From Lachnospiraceae bacterium (GTDB lineage: Bacteria; Bacillota; Clostridia; Lachnospirales; Lachnospiraceae), in the NCBI GenBank assembly GCA_910575775.1, contig CAJTEY010000001.1, positions 186,001 to 250,000 of the forward strand: a DNA stretch of 64,000 bases, given 5' to 3'. Shown piece after piece: positions 63,742 through 64,000 of the stretch. A model generated the notes under the pieces. The model ran no database searches and was not told the DNA's origin. It saw only the letters and a program-made list of their open reading frames with translations. Position 1 is the stretch's first letter. The number at the start of each line of letters is the position of its first letter. The translations under genes were made by a program, and so were the position numbers.

Positions 63742-64000
63742 ATGCTTTTTAATTCTCTAACCTTTGCCGTCTTTTTACTGGCGGCTTTTGTCCTGTATCA
63801 TATCGTGCCTGTCAGATTTCGATGGGTTTTCCTGCTGGCGGCAAGCTATGCCTTTTACATGAATCTGCATGTGGCTTACGGCTTTCTGCTGTTTGGCGCC
63901 ACCATTCTGACCTACTTTTTGGCGCTCCGTCTGGAAAAGGCCCCTCTGCAGGCGAAAAAGCGGATCTGCCTGCTTGGCGGCATTGTGCCCCTTGTGGGCA
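63742..64000 (+). CDS. MBOAT family O-acyltransferase, 5' part (cut by window end)
   Basis: An open frame of 86 codons runs to the window edge with no stop. The ATG at 63742 has TTGGAGG 5 nt upstream. It begins MLFNSLTFAVFLLAAF and continues RWVFLLAASYAFYM, the characteristic N-terminal two helices of AlgI/DltB-type MBOAT proteins (compare MLFNSYIFVFVFFPI at 40244). Divergent from the MBOAT at 62109. Third MBOAT in the window. Confidence 0.82.
   Translation, partial: MLFNSLTFAVFLLAAFVLYHIVPVRFRWVFLLAASYAFYMNLHVAYGFLLFGATILTYFLALRLEKAPLQAKKRICLLGGIVPLVG

Overview
The window looks like a moderately GC-rich chromosomal segment of an anaerobic Firmicute, most likely a Lachnospiraceae-type Clostridium. 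This rests on protein style, AGGAGG-type ribosome binding sites, sigma-A-like promoters, GH25 muramidases, an LCP ligase and CotH/VTC genes. No rRNA, tRNA, CRISPR array, IS element or phage gene was seen. Almost the whole window is one cell-surface polysaccharide region, mostly transcribed on the minus strand.

Layout, low to high coordinate. (1) 0.1-5.3 kb: a divergent ClpX-like unfoldase, a membrane-anchored HtrA protease and GlmS. (2) 5.4-13.7 kb: GT2 glycosyltransferases, an LCP polymer-to-wall ligase, a polyprenyl-phosphate sugar-1-phosphate transferase that starts chains, and a phosphoglucomutase, with a small frameshifted gene ahead of the mutase. (3) 14-32.7 kb: one long minus-strand transcription unit starting at rmlB. 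In transcription order: rmlB, CotH-kinase membrane protein, small membrane protein, lipoprotein, VTC polymerase, DUF4956 protein, rmlA, GH25 muramidase, rmlC, ABC permease (Wzm/TagG), ABC ATPase with a Wzt-type C-terminal domain, a WbdD-like methyltransferase/kinase, and two large two-domain glycosyltransferases separated by a terminator-like hairpin. (4) 32.7-36.3 kb: a 965-residue GH25 muramidase with an acidic tyrosine-repeat cytoplasmic tail, and a divergent zinc-ribbon protein. (5) 36.5-45 kb: SGNH-like proteins, an MBOAT acyltransferase with its SGNH partner, a DUF6077-like membrane protein split by an in-frame amber codon, and an FAD oxidoreductase. (6) 43.9-49.2 kb: a three-gene ABC-2 exporter, an SGNH lipoprotein and a radical SAM/SPASM enzyme. 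(7) 49.2-64 kb: polytopic GT-C-like proteins, GtrA, an acyl carrier protein with an FkbH-type HAD-IIIC enzyme, an SGNH hydrolase, a DPM-type GT2 and two more MBOAT genes, one cut by the window end.

Inferred overall function: nucleotide-sugar supply (GlmS, PgcA, RmlA/B/C) feeds lipid-linked synthesis of a 6-deoxyhexose-containing glycan. It is exported by an ABC transporter, possibly after capping by the WbdD-like enzyme, attached to peptidoglycan by LCP, and decorated by MBOAT/SGNH and possibly ACP-dependent acyl or glyceryl transfer. GH25 enzymes may open the wall.

The most notable points are: the Wzm-Wzt-WbdD-like set in a Gram-positive setting; the CotH/VTC/DUF4956 module inside the rml operon; the ACP-FkbH pair beside surface acyltransferases; a ClpX with altered ClpP- and tag-binding loops; an SGNH protein lacking its nucleophile; and a three-way-junction palindrome at 53.7 kb.
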